Source: Membranipora membranacea (lineage: Eukaryota > Bryozoa > Gymnolaemata > Cheilostomatida > Membraniporidae). From it: a stretch of 64,000 nt of DNA. Below the pieces are notes generated by a model, which was not told where the DNA came from, did not search any database, and worked only from the letters and a program-made list of their open reading frames with translations. The stretch is from the NCBI GenBank assembly GCA_914767715.1, contig OU612066.1:31718283-31782282 (forward strand), read 5' to 3'. Positions 62,001-64,000 of this stretch are shown here, one piece after another; position 1 is the stretch's first letter; each line of letters starts with the position of its first letter. A program made the translations under genes and the position numbers.

Positions 62001-62766
62001 GGTTATGTAAAAATATTCACCTGCTCATAATTGGGCTTGAGTTCTCCGTTTAGAGCCTCACTAGTGATAACAACAGATCCGGGGTCTAGACCCAAACCTC
62101 CACTGGTACCCAATCTGAAGAATGTCACATCTGTAGCACCAGCATGAGTCAACATCTTAAATAGCTCCATTAACAAGATGGACATTGATGGTGCTCCAAC
62201 TCCATGCTAAAACAATCAGTAGATATTTGGATTTAAATCTTGCCCGATAAACAAACAGCTTATTATAACAGTTGCAAGAACAATCAATCTAGTTAATCTT
62301 AGGAAAAGGAATAATTATTTTCTCTTGCATCATCAATTCAAGTCATACCAGTTGTTGCTGTTCTATATGCCAATCATAGGGTAAGTTATTTTGTTGGAAT
62401 ATAAGACAAACATATTTATGAAAAGCCAAAAATGTGGCAATGAGTTCACCAAAAAACTATGGTTTAGTGGTCAGCTGCTCCTTCACTGTAGCTGATATCA
62501 AATCTCTCACGCTACCATTGATAGTTTGAGTCCTATCACTATGGACTAACTACGTTGCAACATCATCACTTTTGTATAACTAGTGCTACAGCACTCACAC
62601 TAGCTGTCAACACTGGGCCGACTTTATATACAACGTATCTGTCTGTAGAACCTGTGAAGTTTTCTATGTTTTTAGCAGCATCAGCAGGCATGTGGGAAGA
62701 TAACTCCTCAGCTAAATACGTGGCGTACTTCAGCATACGACCGGCTGTACCTCCCATCAACACAAA
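56049..62766 (-). CDS. UPP1: Uridine phosphorylase (UPP1/UPP2 family)
   Basis: Cytosolic pyrimidine-salvage enzyme that splits uridine with phosphate into uracil and ribose-1-phosphate. Five certain exons, right to left: 62599-62766, 62021-62206, 61559-61697, 60113-60259, 56049-56191 (TAG), in phase, 260 residues of an expected 300 or so. Diagnostic segments: FVLMGGTAGRM, GSTDRYVVYKVGPVL, SHGVGAPSMSILL, FFRLGTSGGLGLDPGSVVIT (phosphate/ribose-binding Arg and Thr), TMCANDFYEG, QARTDGAICGY (uracil-binding Gln and Arg), NIEMECNAFAAF (ribose-contact Met-Glu) and AAVVCVTLLNRL. These align along human UPP1 without gaps of note, so the enzyme should be active. The first 45-50 residues, before FVLMGG, come from one or more exons I could not settle (see 63733-63820). 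The last intron (56192-60112) is 3.9 kb. The UPP1 versus UPP2 split is probably meaningless for an invertebrate. Confidence 0.93.
56192..60112 (-). other. Last intron of uridine phosphorylase
   Basis: 3.9 kb, the longest intron bounded by two recognised exons here. It contains a 22-bp tandem repeat (59995-60049) near its right end and no gene that I can recognise. Confidence 0.65.
59995..60049. repeat. 22-bp tandem repeat, about 2.5 units
   Basis: Units begin agtctgagca and end agaccctgt; two full units (59995-60016, 60017-60038) differ at a few central bases, followed by a partial third. Confidence 0.85.
60371..60394. repeat. Short perfect inverted repeat
   Basis: The 11-bp arms accacagaaat and atttctgtggt are separated by GG. 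Only 26 bases from the next hairpin at 60420-60458. Confidence 0.9.
60420..60458. repeat. Hairpin with 14-bp perfect stem
   Basis: The arms cactgggatttcca and tggaaatcccagtg are exact reverse complements around an 11-nt loop, in the uridine phosphorylase intron 60260-61558. Confidence 0.92.
61301..61380. repeat. 80-nt hairpin with 26-bp arms (pre-miRNA-like or MITE)
   Basis: The left arm 61301-61326 and right arm 61355-61380 are complementary at 24 of 26 positions, including a perfect 19-bp core (actttgccagggttgatgg). The loop is 28 nt. It lies in a uridine phosphorylase intron. Size and stem fit an animal pre-miRNA or a very short inverted-repeat element; the sequence alone does not decide. 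Confidence 0.6.
61791..61823. repeat. Short hairpin repeat, copy 3 (imperfect)
   Basis: agttgtccca faces tgggaggacaact with a two-base bulge. The outer agttgtcc/ggacaact ends resemble the hairpin at 26941-26989. Confidence 0.35.
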
Positions 62767-62934
62767 CTGTATAAGAAAGATAAGAGGTTTGTCATGATAG
62801 CAAGCTGCTCAGATTGAGAATGTCTTACAAATAACGAAGGTTTATCCCTGATTTAAAGGTGTTGTACTCTACTTCTCAAGATGATACTCCGCAATGTCAG
62901 GAAAAAGGTGTCAAAGGGAATACAGCTATATACA

Positions 62935-62942
62935 GCTGTATA
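62935..62942. repeat. Core of a short AT-rich palindrome (tatacagctgtata)
   Basis: The 14-bp palindrome tatacagctgtata spans about 62929-62942, in a region where acagctatatacagctgtat repeats itself. Minor. Confidence 0.6.
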
Positions 62943-63654
62943 TATGTACTGCCCTGAAATATGATAACACACTTCACAACCAAATATACAAGCACTATAC
63001 TACCAAAATGAAAGACAACAGGATTCAATTCCAACCATTCAAATGATCATGGTTATATCAGCTCAAAAAAGCGCACTCTTTTAACTACTGAGAAAGAGCA
63101 CTCTGCCTGCAGGATAGCCTTGTGACATAGTCTATCTCTGCAGCACAGCAGTGGTGGCGCTGCCTTCCATCAAGAAAGGCAACTCCCAGGGTTCAAGGTT
63201 ATGAGATATCAAAACCAGTGTTCCATTTAGGCCAAAATATTTCTAAATTGTGGGTTTTCATTGGTTTCCCAATTTGGGTACTCAGACTGGGTGAATTAGT
63301 TCAAGCCCTATGCCGCAGAGACGAACGTATGCCTCAACAGCTCACACATGCGCAGAGTGGAGAAAGAGTCAAGTTGAATGATGGCAGTCTCGCCAAACAT
63401 CATTGAATGGTGTACCCGTGTAGATTTTTTTTGGTAATATTTCCAACTTATGGAGACTGACTGGTGTATTGTCTGTCATATAGACAAATGAGGCTCCGCC
63501 CAATGACATTAAATGCCATCGACACAGAGCAAAATGATCTACAAAATCAGCGCCACTAAATATAAACTCAATCTCAAACTCGGAAATGTTTAAAAATAGC
63601 TGGCGAGTTTGATTAAAATGGTAGAGTCGAGAGCATGGTAGTTGTTGAGGATAA

Positions 63655-63690
63655 GATGACAGAGTGTGGATATATCCTTACTCTGTGATA
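63655..63690. repeat. Diverged copy of the 36-bp palindrome, copy 3
   Basis: The right half tatccttactctgtgata (63673-63690) is identical to 53220-53237. The left half gatgacagagtgtggata has four mismatches to the perfect partner. Confidence 0.8.
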
Positions 63691-63732
63691 AGATGCTTCT
63701 GTTGCAAGTTTGTTAGGATAAATCTGACATAC

Positions 63733-63820
63733 CGAGATTCGTAGATGATGGAATCTCATCTACTGGTTGCCTGGTATGTGGTAAGAATCCACTGGTTGAT
63801 GCTGATTCCCAAGGTAACAT
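63733..63820 (-). CDS. Candidate first coding exon of uridine phosphorylase (tentative)
   Basis: On the minus strand an ATG at 63820, preceded directly by an in-frame TAA, opens 29 codons (MLPWESASTSGF..NLG) and ends at a good donor, G|GTATGT. The phase (1) does not match the next known exon (phase 0), so at least one further exon would be needed between them. The peptide is not clearly similar to the UPP N-terminus, so the assignment rests on position and the start and donor signals only. Confidence 0.3.
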
Positions 63821-64000
63821 TTATGATCTATTATGACATTTAAATATATCACTTGCCCTGACTTAGCTTTTGGAAAAGACAAATTCTGCTTTGACCACAG
63901 CCAGCGTTCGGGATGGCGGTCGAAGCTGTAGGGCGTTGGGAGGTTGGTGTGTTTATGACACTTGATTTATGACTGCTCTGCTGCTCATGATCAAGTATGA
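63821..64000. other. Right edge of window
   Basis: 180 bases in which I see no coding or repeat signal; probably 5' UTR or promoter of uridine phosphorylase if the candidate start is right. Confidence 0.3.

Larger units (their letters stand above)
62767..63732 (-). other. Region expected to hold a missing N-terminal exon of uridine phosphorylase
   Basis: The exon at 62599-62766 starts in phase 0 at FVLMGG, so an exon encoding the usual segment just before it should lie to the right. I could not find it. Around 63130-63210 a stretch with ggttcaagg may be a tRNA-derived SINE relic. On the minus strand near 63480-63560 a short frame (FVDHFALCRWHLMSLGG) is open but not recognised. Confidence 0.35.

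Noticed and set aside
1-64000. CRISPR array, prophage, operon or toxin-antitoxin system
   Set aside because: No regularly spaced repeats and no bacterial gene organisation; all genes have spliceosomal introns.

Overview
The window is nuclear DNA of an invertebrate animal. Every recognisable gene is split by GT-AG introns. The gene content (a Slo1/BK channel, an annexin, MANF, an astacin with extracellular modules) is metazoan. The DNA is AT-rich, with introns from about 0.1 to 4 kb and scattered small repeats and transposon debris. I could not place it more finely than invertebrate metazoan. Nothing looks bacterial, and there is no CRISPR array or operon.

Layout, left to right: (1) 127-2925 (-), first three coding exons of a Slo1/BK potassium channel, cut by the left edge. 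(2) 4961-11511 (+), a four-repeat annexin with a long, unusual N-terminus. (3) 12374-19212 (-), an HSPA14-like divergent Hsp70 in 14 exons. (4) 20802-22166 (+), MANF in 4 exons. (5) 22430-23909 (-), HSCB, the mitochondrial Fe-S co-chaperone, in 3 exons. (6) 25492-40141 (-), a DNAJC14-like membrane J-protein in 11 coding exons. (7) 40.2-46.4 kb, gene-poor, with LINE remnants. (8) 46457-54501 (-), a secreted astacin metalloprotease in 10 exons. (9) 56049 to about 63.8 kb (-), uridine phosphorylase, with an uncertain N-terminal exon. Reading frame and intron phase were checked across every splice junction I list, and they join without a break except at the start of uridine phosphorylase.

Themes: genes 3 to 6 are four consecutive proteostasis genes (a cytosolic Hsp70-like protein, an ER-stress protein, a mitochondrial J-protein and an ER-membrane J-protein). 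The Hsp70-like protein seems to have lost several ATPase residues. The annexin has a Gly/Tyr/Gln-rich tail plus a charged helical segment before its core. The astacin has EGF, PAN/apple and C-type-lectin modules instead of the usual CUB domains. Between genes I found a four-copy MITE-like family of about 100 bp, a perfect 30-36 bp palindrome in three places, several strong hairpins (one pre-miRNA sized) and a bidirectional poly(A) arrangement. The most useful leads are the HSPA14-like protein, the annexin N-terminus, the repeat families and the hairpin at 61301-61380.
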